A DNA stretch of 64,000 bases, taken from Pararoseomonas baculiformis (GTDB taxonomy: Bacteria > Pseudomonadota > Alphaproteobacteria > Acetobacterales > Acetobacteraceae). Positions 1 through 8,073 of this stretch are shown here, one piece after another. The translations under genes were made by a program, and so were the position numbers. The stretch covers positions 1-64,000 of the forward strand of contig NZ_JAGIZB010000004.1 of the NCBI RefSeq assembly GCF_017813395.1, written 5' to 3'. How positions within the stretch are numbered: the stretch's first letter is position 1; each line of letters starts with the position of its first letter. The notes under the pieces were generated by a model. That model worked only from the letters and a program-made list of their open reading frames with translations, was not told the DNA's origin and made no database searches.

Positions 1-306
1 ATCAGGCCGGACAGCATCGTCTACACGGATGCCATGCGCAGCTACGACACTCTCGACATCTCGGGCTTTCGGCACCTGCGCATTGATCACGGCAGGGGCT
101 TTGGGACAGGCAAGGCCCACATCAACGGCATCGAGAACTTCTGGAACCAGGCAAAGCGACACCTGCGCCGCTACAACGGCATCCCCGGCCCGTCCTTTCA
201 CCTGTTTCTCGCCGAGTGCGAATGGCGCTTCAACTACGGCCCCACCTCCAGGCTGCACAAAGTCCTAAGCCAATGGGCTAACATCCCGCCCGCCAATCCC
301 AGTTGA
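1..306 (+). CDS. IS1595-family (ISXO2-like) transposase, C-terminal part
   Basis: The reading frame is open from base 1, so the true start lies outside the window and only about 101 residues are visible. The fragment begins with a VYTD segment whose Asp fits the second catalytic acid of a DDE transposase. It continues into HINGIENFWNQAKRHLRR, the hallmark C-terminal block of IS1595/ISXO2 transposases, which carries the third catalytic acid (Glu). The FLAECEWRFNYG block near the end is also typical of the family. The protein would cut and join the ends of its own element. Nothing in the visible part is broken, so activity cannot be excluded or proven. Confidence 0.88.
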   Translation: MRPDSIVYTDAMRSYDTLDISGFRHLRIDHGRGFGTGKAHINGIENFWNQAKRHLRRYNGIPGPSFHLFLAECEWRFNYGPTSRLHKVLSQWANIPPANPS

Positions 307-329
307 CACCACTTACCTATGCCAGCCCC
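1..329 (+). mobile_element. Right end of an IS1595-type insertion sequence
   Basis: The transposase stops at 306. Directly downstream, at 312-329, the minus strand reads GGGGCTGGCATAGGTAAG, a plausible right terminal inverted repeat. The left end is outside the window, so neither the repeat pairing nor the target duplication can be checked. The boundary at 329 is an estimate. Confidence 0.45.
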
Positions 330-351
330 GAAAAAGATGATGGTGAGGGGT

Positions 352-387
352 CCGGGGAGAGGAAGAATTCCTTCTTCCTCTCCCCGG
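352..387 (-). terminator. Strong 16-bp hairpin, probable terminator of the P-type ATPase gene
   Basis: Bases 352-367 and 372-387 are perfect reverse complements (16 pairs) around the loop TTCC. The hairpin lies 41 bases past the stop codon of the ATPase gene and between it and the IS end. Neither side has a clear T-tract, so it may act as an RNA 3'-end stabiliser or a block to read-through rather than a textbook intrinsic terminator. Confidence 0.6.
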
Positions 388-427
388 GGCAACAAGCGCC
401 AGCCCATGAGAAAACGGCAGGAGGGTA

Positions 428-2584
428 TCAGACCCGTGCCGCCAGCAGCCGCATCGCATTCGCCGTCACCAGCACGGTCGCGCCCGTATCCGCCAGGATG
501 GCGGGCCAGAGGCCGGTGATGCCGAGGATGGTGGTCACCAGGAACACCGCCTTCAGCCCCAGGGCGATGGCGATGTTCTGGTGGATGTTGCCCATTGTCC
601 GGCGGGAGAGCGCGACCATGCGGGAGAGGTCCATCACCCGCCCGTGCAGCACGGCCGCATCGGCCGTTTCCAGCGCCACATCGGTGCCGCCGCCCATGGC
701 AATGCCGATATCGGCCGCCGCCAGGGCTGGGGCGTCGTTGATGCCGTCCCCCACCTTGCCGACCCGGCGGCCCTCGGCCTGCATCTCCCGAACGATGCGC
801 TGCTTGTCCTCCGGCAGAAGCCCGGCCCGCACGGGCAGGCCGAGGCTGGCCCCGATCGCCTCGGCGGTGCGGCGGTTGTCGCCGGTCAACATCACCGGCG
901 CCACGCCCATGGCCTTGAGCGCGTCCAGGCCCGGCCTCGCATCGGGACGGGGCTCGTCCCGCATGGCGATGGCGCCGACCAGCTGGCCATCGGCCAGGAG
1001 GACGGAAACCGACTTCCCCTCCCCGTTCAACGCCTCGATCCGCGCCATCCATTCGGCCGGGATGGAGGCCCGCTCCGCCGCCGCGCCGGGCGAGCCGAGG
1101 AAGAGCTCCTGCCCCGCCGCCCGGCCGGCCACCCCCTTGCCCCCAAGGGCCATGGCGCCCGAAGCCGGAGCGACCGGCACCCCATCCGCCTCTGCCCGGG
1201 ACAGGATGGCAAGCGCCAGCGGATGGCTGGACCCCACCTCCAGCGCGGCGGCGCGAGAGAGGAGCGCGGCCTCGTCGCCCTGGGCCGCCAGCAGGTCGGT
1301 CACGCGCGGGCGCCCTTCGGTCAGGGTGCCGGTCTTGTCCAGGGCGATGGCATCGATCCGCCCCAGGCTTTCCAGCACGGCGCCGCCCTTCATCAGCAGC
1401 CCGCGCCGCGCACCGGCCGAAAGCCCGGCGGCGATGGCGGCGGGGGTGGAGATCACCAGGGCGCAGGGGCAGCCGATCAGCAGGATGGCCAGGCCCTTGT
1501 AGATCCACTCCCCCCAGGCCCCGCCCAGGAGCACCGGCGGCAGCACGGCCACCAGCGCCGCCACCGCCAGCACGCCGGGGGTGTAGTAGCGGGAGAAGCG
1601 ATCGATGAAGCGCTCGGTCGGCGCCTTGCTCTCCTGCGCCTCCTCCACCAGCCGCACCACGCGGGCGATGGTATTGTCCTGGGCCGCGGCGGTGACGCGG
1701 AGGCGCAGCACGCCATCGCCATTCACCGTGCCGGCGAAAACGGATTCACCCAGGCCCTTACGCTTCGGCGTGCTCTCGCCCGTGACAGGCGCCTCGTCGA
1801 TCGCGCTCTCGCCCTCCAGGATCTCGCCATCCGCCGCGATCCGGTCGCCAGGCCGGACGAGGATGATGTCGCCTGGCGCGAGGCTGGCCGCCGCGACCTG
1901 CTCGGTCCGCCCGGCTCGCTCCAGCAGGGCCGTGGCGGGCACGAGATTGGTCAGGGCCTGGATGCTGGCCCGGGCACGGCCGGCGGCCATGCCCTCCAGC
2001 AATTCGCCGATCAGGAAGAGAAGCACGACCGCCGCCGCTTCCTCCGTGGCGCCGATGATGGTGGCACCGATGGCGGCGATGACCATCAGCATCTCGATCG
2101 AGAAGGGTGTGCCCAGCCGTGCCGCGGCGAAGGCCCTGCGCGCGATCGGCACCAATCCCACCAGCATGGCCGCGGTAAAGGCCCAGGGCCCCAATGCGGG
2201 CACCGCCTGCCCGAGCAGATAGGCCGCCGCGAGCGCCAGGCCGCAGGCCATGGTCAGCACGCCACGCGGGCTGCGCCACCAGGGTCCGGATGAGGGGCCG
2301 TGATCATGGCCGTGCAGCTCCCCCGGCTCATGCCGGTGCGCCGCCTGCGCCGGTGGCGCCAGGGCCGTAGCGGTATAGCCGCCCAGCGTTCCCAACTGCC
2401 GGAGCACGGCATCCCCGATCCCCGGCTCAGGCGCGTGCCGCACGGTCATGGTGCCGGCAGCGACGGAAACCGCGACTTCCTCCACCCCCGGCACGCGCTT
2501 CACCGCGTTGGAAATGCGGGTCGCGCATCCAGCGCAGTCCATGCCGTCCACCCGGTAGCGGCTGGTGATCTGGTTCTCGGCCAT
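428..2584 (-). CDS. Heavy-metal translocating P1B-type ATPase (Zn/Cd/Pb exporter)
   Basis: 718 residues, the usual size for ZntA/CadA pumps, which export divalent soft metals across the inner membrane using ATP. In order: an N-terminal heavy-metal-associated domain with GMDCAGC (Cys17, Cys20); a His-rich linker (about residues 82-96) that may bind metal; membrane helices; the TGES actuator loop (268-271); the membrane CPC motif (372-374); the phosphorylation site DKTGT (416-420); the SSHPLA signature (about 452); and the GDGINDAP hinge. CPC with an HMA domain fits either the Cu or the Zn class. The CadR/ZntR-like regulator and operator next door favour Zn/Cd/Pb. It is transcribed away from the MerR gene, with a 75-base gap holding the probable regulated promoter. 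Confidence 0.93.
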   Translation of the reverse strand: MAENQITSRYRVDGMDCAGCATRISNAVKRVPGVEEVAVSVAAGTMTVRHAPEPGIGDAVLRQLGTLGGYTATALAPPAQAAHRHEPGELHGHDHGPSSGPWWRSPRGVLTMACGLALAAAYLLGQAVPALGPWAFTAAMLVGLVPIARRAFAAARLGTPFSIEMLMVIAAIGATIIGATEEAAAVVLLFLIGELLEGMAAGRARASIQALTNLVPATALLERAGRTEQVAAASLAPGDIILVRPGDRIAADGEILEGESAIDEAPVTGESTPKRKGLGESVFAGTVNGDGVLRLRVTAAAQDNTIARVVRLVEEAQESKAPTERFIDRFSRYYTPGVLAVAALVAVLPPVLLGGAWGEWIYKGLAILLIGCPCALVISTPAAIAAGLSAGARRGLLMKGGAVLESLGRIDAIALDKTGTLTEGRPRVTDLLAAQGDEAALLSRAAALEVGSSHPLALAILSRAEADGVPVAPASGAMALGGKGVAGRAAGQELFLGSPGAAAERASIPAEWMARIEALNGEGKSVSVLLADGQLVGAIAMRDEPRPDARPGLDALKAMGVAPVMLTGDNRRTAEAIGASLGLPVRAGLLPEDKQRIVREMQAEGRRVGKVGDGINDAPALAAADIGIAMGGGTDVALETADAAVLHGRVMDLSRMVALSRRTMGNIHQNIAIALGLKAVFLVTTILGITGLWPAILADTGATVLVTANAMRLLAARV

Positions 2585-2615
2585 GAGGAGGTGCCTTTGC
2601 AGTCAGCTCCTCGCC

Positions 2616-2646
2616 TCCCTACATCCTCCAGTGACTAGAGGATCAA
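2616..2646 (-). promoter_or_regulatory. MerR-type promoter/operator for the metal ATPase
   Basis: On the minus strand TTGATC (2641-2646) serves as -35 and TAGGGA (2616-2621) as a weak -10. They are separated by 19 bases, the stretched spacing that MerR activators need. Inside the spacer lies a perfect dyad: ATCCTC at 2623-2628 and GAGGAT at 2638-2643 around nine bases. The layout resembles the CadR/PbrR operators of proteobacteria. The metal-bound regulator would untwist this DNA and switch on the pump. Confidence 0.65.
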
Positions 2647-2659
2647 GCGGGATATCGCG

Positions 2660-3079
2660 ATGGAATTGCCGATCGGGGCACTTTCGCGCCTCACCGGGGT
2701 GAAAGTGCCGACCATCCGCTACTACGAGGAAATCGGCCTGCTTCCTGCCGCCCCGCGCACCGACAGCAACCGGCGCTCCTATGGAGAGACCGCCGTGCGC
2801 CGGTTGCGCTTCATCCGGCATGCCCGGGACCTCGGCTTCGAGGTGGAGGCGATCCGCCAGCTCCTGGCGCTGGCGGATGACCCCGATCGCCCCTGCGCCG
2901 AGGTGGACGGCATTGCACGCACCCACCTGGCCGAAATCGACGATCGGATCGCGCGGCTGACCTCCCTGCGCGCCGAAATCAGCCGCATGACCGAGTCCTG
3001 TGCTCATGGCCGCGTGGGGGAGTGCCGGGTCATCCGGGTGCTGGCTGATCACGGGCTTTGCGCTCAGCCCCAGCACTGA
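2660..3079 (+). CDS. MerR-family metal-responsive regulator (CadR/ZntR/PbrR-like)
   Basis: 139 residues. The N-terminal winged helix-turn-helix (IGALSRLTGVKVPTIRYYEEIGLL, about residues 5-28) is the standard MerR DNA-binding domain. A long dimerisation helix (about 75-112) and a metal loop follow. Cysteines at 79, 114 and 122 match the three-Cys layout of the Cd/Pb/Zn sensors, and an extra Cys lies at 134. It is divergent from the ATPase gene and would control it from the shared spacer. The exact metal cannot be read from sequence; Cd/Pb is slightly favoured over Zn. Its end lies three bases from the end of panC. Confidence 0.88.
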   Translation: MELPIGALSRLTGVKVPTIRYYEEIGLLPAAPRTDSNRRSYGETAVRRLRFIRHARDLGFEVEAIRQLLALADDPDRPCAEVDGIARTHLAEIDDRIARLTSLRAEISRMTESCAHGRVGECRVIRVLADHGLCAQPQH

Positions 3080-3082
3080 GCT

Positions 3083-3934
3083 TCAGCGCCCGGGTAGGAT
3101 CGCCGCCATGTTGTCGAGCAGCCGGACATCGCCCAGCCCGGCAGCAGCCAGCAGCCGGGCCTCGCCACCCGCCCCGCTGGGCCAGGGGCGGAGCGTGGCG
3201 GGTTCGACGAGGGCCAGGTAGTCCGGCGCGAAGCCGGCCTGGAGTAGCTCGGCCAGGGCTTGCCCCAGAACCGCATCCGGCTCCGCCCCGCGGCCCATCG
3301 CCGTGATCGCCTCCCGCATCACCCGCGCCAGCATCGGGGCAAGGGCCCGCTGCGCGGGCGAGAGCCTCTGGTTGCGCGAGGAAAAGGCCAGCCCGTCCTC
3401 CTCCCGCACCGTCTCATGCCCGATGATGCGGACCGGCAGGTCCAGATCCGCCACAACCCGGCGAACCACCTGCAGCTGCTGCCAGTCCTTCTCCCCGAAC
3501 ACCGCCACATCGGCGCGGGTCTGGTTGAACAGCTTGGTGCAGACCGTCGACATGCCGCGGAAATGGCCGGGGCGGGCCGAGCCCTCGAAACCTTCCGAAG
3601 GACCGCCGACCACGATCACCGTGGCGGCGCCGGGCGGGTACATCGCCTCGACCGACGGCAGCCAGACCAGGTCGCAGCCGGCCCCGCGCAGCTTTTCCAG
3701 GTCACCCGCCTCGTCGCGCGGATAGCGCGAAAGATCCTCGTTCGGGCCGAATTGCAGCGGGTTGACGAAGATGGAAACCGCCACGGCATCGGCCTGACGC
3801 CGCGCCTCCTCCACCAGGGCCAGATGGCCCCGGTGCAGCGCGCCCATGGTGGGCACGAAGCCCAGGCGGCGCCCCGATGCACGAAGGGAAGCGGTGGCCT
3901 CCCTCAATCCCGCCAGATCGCGGATGACCTGCAT
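3083..3934 (-). CDS. panC: Pantothenate synthetase
   Basis: Condenses pantoate with beta-alanine using ATP, the last step of pantothenate synthesis, in the cytosol. 283 residues from this start, which is the family norm. Visible motifs are the ATP-binding PTMGALHRGH (HIGH-type) near the N-terminus, FVNPLQFGPNED for pantoate binding, the GEKDWQQL segment, and SSRNQRLSP containing the KMSKS-equivalent loop. An in-frame ATG lies six codons upstream (3952), but a GGGGAAGGGGG ribosome-binding site directly precedes the ATG at 3934, so the shorter form is preferred. No panB or panD is nearby. Confidence 0.95.
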   Translation of the reverse strand: MQVIRDLAGLREATASLRASGRRLGFVPTMGALHRGHLALVEEARRQADAVAVSIFVNPLQFGPNEDLSRYPRDEAGDLEKLRGAGCDLVWLPSVEAMYPPGAATVIVVGGPSEGFEGSARPGHFRGMSTVCTKLFNQTRADVAVFGEKDWQQLQVVRRVVADLDLPVRIIGHETVREEDGLAFSSRNQRLSPAQRALAPMLARVMREAITAMGRGAEPDAVLGQALAELLQAGFAPDYLALVEPATLRPWPSGAGGEARLLAAAGLGDVRLLDNMAAILPGR

Positions 3935-4002
3935 GCCCCCTTCCCCATTCATGGCGCGGCAGCCATGGCCGAGCCGGCCGAATGGGGCAAGGGCAGCCCC
4001 CC

Positions 4003-4218
4003 TCAGGCTCCCTGCGGGCCCTGGTTGCCTGCATGGCCCTCGGGCTTGTTCGATTCCCGCACGGGCTGGCCCGGCTCGTAATCCAGCTGGTTGCCGGCCT
4101 TCGAGGTCTGGTTGCTGATCGGGTTCCCGGTCGTCAGGGTCTGGTTGATCATGGGGTCATGGGGCTTCTCGCTCCCGTTCCCCTTCCCCTTCGGGGTTTC
4201 CGGCTTCCCTGCCGTCAT
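4003..4218 (-). CDS. Small hydrophilic protein of unknown function
   Basis: 71 residues, very rich in Gly, Pro, Asn, Gln and Lys, with no hydrophobic core, no membrane segment and no Cys, so probably disordered. A good AGGAG site sits nine bases before the ATG, which argues for a real gene. The strand is shared with panC, 68 bases downstream. I do not recognise the family; short hydrophilic stress-type proteins of this composition occur in related bacteria. A chance reading frame remains possible. Confidence 0.5.
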   Translation of the reverse strand: MTAGKPETPKGKGNGSEKPHDPMINQTLTTGNPISNQTSKAGNQLDYEPGQPVRESNKPEGHAGNQGPQGA

Positions 4219-4257
4219 GGATGCGAACTCCTGGAATCCGGGCGGCGCCAGTGCGGC

Positions 4258-4286
4258 CCGCCCGGGGTTTCCAACGCCCCGGGCGG
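4258..4286 (-). terminator. 10-bp GC hairpin downstream of the class III aminotransferase
   Basis: CCGCCCGGGG (4258-4267) pairs perfectly with CCCCGGGCGG (4277-4286) around a nine-base loop. It lies 27 bases past the aminotransferase stop on the minus strand and before the small gene at 4218. No T-tract follows on either strand. Confidence 0.5.
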
Positions 4287-4312
4287 CATCCGTTTGCAGC
4301 CGGGCCCGACCT

Positions 4313-5650
4313 TCAGGCCGAGGCCTCCGCCTGTCCGATCAACGCCGCGCGCCGTTCCAGGAATTGCCCGACCGCGCCGGCGAAGCCGTCCAGTTCAGGC
4401 TGCCCGAGAGGCAGCATCAGGGCCACGAGGCCGCGGCGGGCCAGGTAGAAGCCCGCCTCCGCCATGTCGAAGAAGAACAGGTCGCGCAGCCGGGCATCGC
4501 CGCTGGCGGCATCGGCCGGGCGGCGGATGGGGGCGGCGGTGAAATGAGCGTTCATCAGGCTGCCCAGGCCGGTGAACTGCATGGCCGCGGCCCGCGCGCG
4601 GCACAATGCGTTCAGCCGGTCCCGCAACGCCTCCCCACGCGCGAAGAGCGCATCGGCTGTCTCCGGAGCGAAGACCTGGGTCAGCCCTGCGGCGCCGGCG
4701 GCCATGGTGAGGACGTTGTTGTTGAAGGTGCCGGCATGGGGCAGCCCGCCCGGGCGGGTCGGGTCGAACAGCGCCATCACATCGGCCCGGCCGCCGAAGG
4801 CACCGAAGCTCATCCCGCCGCCGATATACTTGCCCAGCGTCGTCAGGTCCGGCCGCAGCCCCAGCATCGCCTGCCGCCCGGCGCCGGACATACGGGAGGT
4901 CATCACCTCGTCCAGCACCAGCAGCGCCCCCACGGCCTCCGTCTCTGCCCGGAGAGCCGAAAGGAAGGCTGGATCACCGGGGATGCAGCCGCCCGAACCC
5001 AGCATGGGCTCTACCAGCACCGCGGCGAGGCTGTCCGCATTCTCCCGGATCAGGCGTGTCGCCGTCTCCTCGTCGTTATAGGGCGCCAGCAGGAAGTCAT
5101 GCGGCACGCTGGCCGTGGAGGGACCGGATACGAAGGTGAGCACCCCGCCATGATAGGCGCCGGTGAAGACCAGGATACGGGGCCGCCCCGTGAAGGCCTT
5201 GGCCGCCGCAAGGGCCATCAGATTCGCCTCGGTGCCCGAATTGGTGAATCGCACCCGCTCGATGGAAGGGAAGCGGCCGCAGACCAGCTCGGCCAGGCGC
5301 CCTTCCAGCATGTTGTGCGCCCCGAGGTTCAGCCCGCCCTCCAGCGCCTCCAGGATGGCGGCGCGGATCACCGGGTTGGAATGGCCGTAGAGCCCGGCGG
5401 TGAACTCCCCCAGCAGATCCACGTAGCGATGCCCATCCGCATCCCAGAGATGGCATCCCTCCCCCCGCGCCATCACCAAGGGGAAGGGCTCGTAGAACAG
5501 CACGCTCCGGGTGTTGCCGCCCGGCATGAAGGCCTGGTTGCGCCGGAGCATCGCGGCGCTCTGCGGGTTGCGGGCGGCATAGCCGGCGCGGGCCTCGTCC
5601 AGCGCTTCCTCCAGAGCCGCGCCCGGAGCCTTGAGGGGAAGAGCGTCCAT
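4313..5650 (-). CDS. Class III PLP-dependent aminotransferase (glutamate-1-semialdehyde aminomutase-like)
   Basis: 445 residues from the ATG at 5650, which has GAGAGG upstream; a GTG eight codons earlier (5674) is possible. The order of motifs follows the class III fold: PGGNTRSVLFY near the N-terminus, the NSGTEANLMA phosphate-binding loop, AYHGG, the LDEV Asp that contacts the pyridine nitrogen, and TTLGKYIGGG carrying the Schiff-base lysine. The FNNN segment follows. HemL-like enzymes of this subgroup have many amine or amino acid substrates. It is not the heme-pathway aminomutase by default, because the alphaproteobacteria use the Shemin route. Substrate unknown. Confidence 0.85.
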   Translation of the reverse strand: MDALPLKAPGAALEEALDEARAGYAARNPQSAAMLRRNQAFMPGGNTRSVLFYEPFPLVMARGEGCHLWDADGHRYVDLLGEFTAGLYGHSNPVIRAAILEALEGGLNLGAHNMLEGRLAELVCGRFPSIERVRFTNSGTEANLMALAAAKAFTGRPRILVFTGAYHGGVLTFVSGPSTASVPHDFLLAPYNDEETATRLIRENADSLAAVLVEPMLGSGGCIPGDPAFLSALRAETEAVGALLVLDEVMTSRMSGAGRQAMLGLRPDLTTLGKYIGGGMSFGAFGGRADVMALFDPTRPGGLPHAGTFNNNVLTMAAGAAGLTQVFAPETADALFARGEALRDRLNALCRARAAAMQFTGLGSLMNAHFTAAPIRRPADAASGDARLRDLFFFDMAEAGFYLARRGLVALMLPLGQPELDGFAGAVGQFLERRAALIGQAEASA

Positions 5651-5739
5651 GGTGCCTCTCGCCGTTTCAGGCACCCATGTCGCGCCCTCCGGGCGGAGAG
5701 CGTCAAGCGCCGGCCCGGCGGTGCCGGGCCCGGCCGTCG

Positions 5740-6570
5740 CTAGAGCCCGATCCGCCCCCAGGTCGCCCGCGCCTCCGCGGCCGCCAGCGCGCCATCCACC
5801 GCCGCCGCCGGATCGAGTGAGGCACCGGAGAGCAGGCGCCAGGGCAGGCGCGGGCGGCGGGCACCAAGGGGAATGATGCGGGCCTTCTCCCCGAACCGCC
5901 GGTTCACCTCGCCGCGCAGGTCGCCCAACCCATCCACCAGGCCAAGTTCCAGGGCGCGACGGCCGGTCCAGAAGCGGCCGGTGAAAAGAGGCTCCCCCTC
6001 TGGCCGAAGGCGGGTTCCGCGGCGGGCCTCCACCCAGGTGATGAACTCCTGGTGCAGCGCTTCCATCAGGTCGCGGAGCCTTTCCTGCTGGGCGGGATCC
6101 ACGGGGCGGAAGGGATCGAGGAAGGACTTGTCCTCCCCGGCCGTGACCAGCCGGCGCTCGATGCCCAGGCGGGCGATCGCCTCCTCGAAGCCGAAGCCGG
6201 CGGAGATGACGCCGACGGAGCCGATGATGCTCGCGGGATCGGCGATGATCTCATCCGCCGCGCAGGCGAGCCAATAGCCGCCCGAGGCCGCCGCATCCTC
6301 CACGCAGGCGATGACGGGCACCTTCTTCCTCTCGGCCAGCTGCCGGATGCGGGCGGCGATGAGGGAGGACTGGGCGGGGGATCCGCCCGGGGAGTTCACC
6401 GCCAGCATCACGGCGGCCAGGCGCTTCAGCCCGAAGGCGCGTTCCAGCACAGGGTCCAGCGCGGCGGCGGAAAGGGTGGGGCCCGCAAGCCCGTTGGCGC
6501 GCGGGGCGATCACCCCCTGGAGGCGAACCACGGCGACGCGGGGGGAGTGATCGAGGAAAGGAAGCTTCAT
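5740..6570 (-). CDS. S49 family serine peptidase (SppA/SohB-like)
   Basis: 276 residues, the short SppA form with one protease domain. The family cleaves leftover signal peptides and membrane proteins by a Ser-Lys dyad. The nucleophile is Ser96 in AAASGGYW, and the general-base Lys is Lys148 in GEDKSFLDPF. The substrate-loop motif NSPGGSP lies at 59-65. No clear N-terminal membrane anchor is visible, so it may be peripheral or cytosolic. The ATG at 6570 is preferred over a GTG one codon upstream. It is on the same strand as the aminotransferase, 89 bases before it. Confidence 0.9.
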   Translation of the reverse strand: MKLPFLDHSPRVAVVRLQGVIAPRANGLAGPTLSAAALDPVLERAFGLKRLAAVMLAVNSPGGSPAQSSLIAARIRQLAERKKVPVIACVEDAAASGGYWLACAADEIIADPASIIGSVGVISAGFGFEEAIARLGIERRLVTAGEDKSFLDPFRPVDPAQQERLRDLMEALHQEFITWVEARRGTRLRPEGEPLFTGRFWTGRRALELGLVDGLGDLRGEVNRRFGEKARIIPLGARRPRLPWRLLSGASLDPAAAVDGALAAAEARATWGRIGL

Positions 6571-6675
6571 CACCCAAAGGTCGCGCGTGGCCGCGCGGGT
6601 TCAAGGCCGTTCCGGGACGGCGCTGCCCCAATGATGCCGCTTGCACGCCGGGGCCGTTCGCGCGAATTCCCGTGC

Positions 6676-7059
6676 ATGACCGTGACGAAGCGCGATGTCC
6701 TGGCCGCCCTGGCCGTGCTGGCCTCCATCGGCCTGATGGTGCTCTACCGCAACCTGCAGGTGGAGCCGCGGGAGATGGGCGCTCTGTGCCTCGACCTTTC
6801 CAAGGCGCCCTTCGCCTGCCAGCCGCGGGCCGTGCTGCTTTGGCTACAGCACTGGCAGCTCTGGGGCGCGGGGGCGCTGGTGCTGGGCGTCTGGGCCTTC
6901 ATCGGCGCGCCCCTGGCGGTGCGCGCGGGGGCGGTGGCGCTGGGCGTGATCGCGGTGCTGAACTTCAACGCCACCTGGGGGATGATTGGCGCCGCGCTCG
7001 GCGCCTGGGCCTGGGTGGAGGCGAATGCCCGCCGGGCCGCGGCGCCCGCCCGGGGGTGA
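6676..7059 (+). CDS. Small integral membrane protein of unknown function
   Basis: 127 residues with about four predicted membrane helices: roughly residues 8-24, 52-72, 75-92 and 98-115. Two Cys sit in a short extramembrane loop after the first helix (LCLDLSKAPFACQP), spaced so that a disulfide is possible. The ATG at 6676 follows a divergent gap from the protease gene. The stop overlaps the GTG start of the DUF167 gene by four bases (GTGA), so the two are translationally coupled. I do not recognise the family. Confidence 0.75.
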   Translation: MTVTKRDVLAALAVLASIGLMVLYRNLQVEPREMGALCLDLSKAPFACQPRAVLLWLQHWQLWGAGALVLGVWAFIGAPLAVRAGAVALGVIAVLNFNATWGMIGAALGAWAWVEANARRAAAPARG

Positions 7060-7376
7060 GCCCTCGCGATTGCGCCTGGCGCGCCGTGGAGGGCGGGCTG
7101 GAATTGCGGGTGAAGGCGCAACCGCGCGCACGCAGGCCCGGCCTGCAGGGGCTTGTGGAATCGGCCGACGGCCCGCGCATCAAGGCCGCGGTGAATGAGG
7201 CGCCCGAGGATGGCCGGGCGAACCGTGCCATCTGCGCCCTGCTGGCACAGGCGCTGGAGGTTCCCCCATCGCGGGTTTCCGTGACCTCCGGCGCTGCCTC
7301 CCGCGAGAAGACGGTGCTGGTGGCGGGGGGTGATGCCACCGTCCTCTCGGCCCGGCTGGCGGCGAAGCTGTCCTGA
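7056..7376 (+). CDS. DUF167 (YggU-like) protein
   Basis: 106 residues. The segments LRVKAQPRARRPGLQG, IKAAVNEAPEDGRAN and SVTSGAASREKTVLV follow the DUF167/UPF0235 family along its length. The family is a small alpha/beta protein, often next to yggT-type membrane genes, with no proven function. The GTG start overlaps the stop of the membrane protein gene, and no later start keeps the conserved N-terminal strand. A hairpin follows ten bases after the stop. Confidence 0.88.
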   Translation: MSPRDCAWRAVEGGLELRVKAQPRARRPGLQGLVESADGPRIKAAVNEAPEDGRANRAICALLAQALEVPPSRVSVTSGAASREKTVLVAGGDATVLSARLAAKLS

Positions 7377-7385
7377 ACAGGAAAG

Positions 7386-7422
7386 CGCCGGTCCGCATCC
7401 CTTGCGGGATGACAGGCCGGCG
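7386..7422. terminator. Two-part hairpin between convergent genes
   Basis: Inner stem CATCCC/GGGATG (7396-7401 and 7406-7411, loop TTGC) and outer stem CGCCGG/CCGGCG (7386-7391 and 7417-7422). It lies between the DUF167 gene and the oppositely oriented ferritin-fold gene, so it could end transcripts from both sides. Confidence 0.55.
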
Positions 7423-7464
7423 TCCCTGCCCCTGGTGGATCAGTAGAGGCGGATTCGAGAACGC

Positions 7465-7968
7465 TCAGGCGGCCATGCGGTTGACCTTGCTCTCGGCGAT
7501 CATGGTCAGCTTCTTGTCGGTCGCCTTCTCCTCGGCGAGGTTCTCTTCGAGCACCGAGGCGCAGTCGGCGCGCCCGAGCTGGCGGGCGAAGGCGACCAGC
7601 GTGCCGTAGCGGGTGATCTCGTAATGCTCCACGGCCTGGGCGGCGGCGAGCATGGCGGCGTCCAGCACCTCCTTGTCGTCCACATCGCCCATGATCTCCT
7701 GGGCTTCCTCCAGGATGCCGTCCATGGCGGCGCAGGTGACACCCTTCACGGGCTGGCCATGCATCTGGAAGACCTTCTCCAGCCGCGTGATCTGGTTCTT
7801 CGTCTCCTGCAGGTGGAGCTCGAAGCCCTGCTTCAGCTGGGGGTCGGTTGCCTTGTCGATCATCTTCGGCAGGGCCTTCGTGATCTGGTTCTCGGCGTAG
7901 TAGATGTCCTGCAGCGTGTGGACGAAGAGGTCGTCGAGCGTCTTGATGGGCTTGGAGAAGAGGGCCAT
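7465..7968 (-). CDS. YciE/YciF-type ferritin-like protein (DUF892)
   Basis: 167 residues, the normal length of the family: a ferritin-like four-helix bundle linked to stress responses. The N-terminal LDDLFVHTLQDIYYAENQI is the family signature. Glu and His residues for a di-metal site occur in AENQ, LEKV, EHYEITRYG and LEENLAEE. Metal binding is a family inference; no enzymatic role is proven. It is a single gene, convergent with the DUF167 gene and followed upstream by a LysR gene on the same strand, about 105 bases away. Confidence 0.9.
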   Translation of the reverse strand: MALFSKPIKTLDDLFVHTLQDIYYAENQITKALPKMIDKATDPQLKQGFELHLQETKNQITRLEKVFQMHGQPVKGVTCAAMDGILEEAQEIMGDVDDKEVLDAAMLAAAQAVEHYEITRYGTLVAFARQLGRADCASVLEENLAEEKATDKKLTMIAESKVNRMAA

Positions 7969-8073
7969 GGCGGTCTGCCTTCTGCGAGGTGTTCGGGATG
8001 TTCGCTGGGGTGGCCGGCCGTGCGCCGCCAGCCCAGGAACGCCTCGCGGGAGGGCTCCGTTGCGCCCTGTCCC

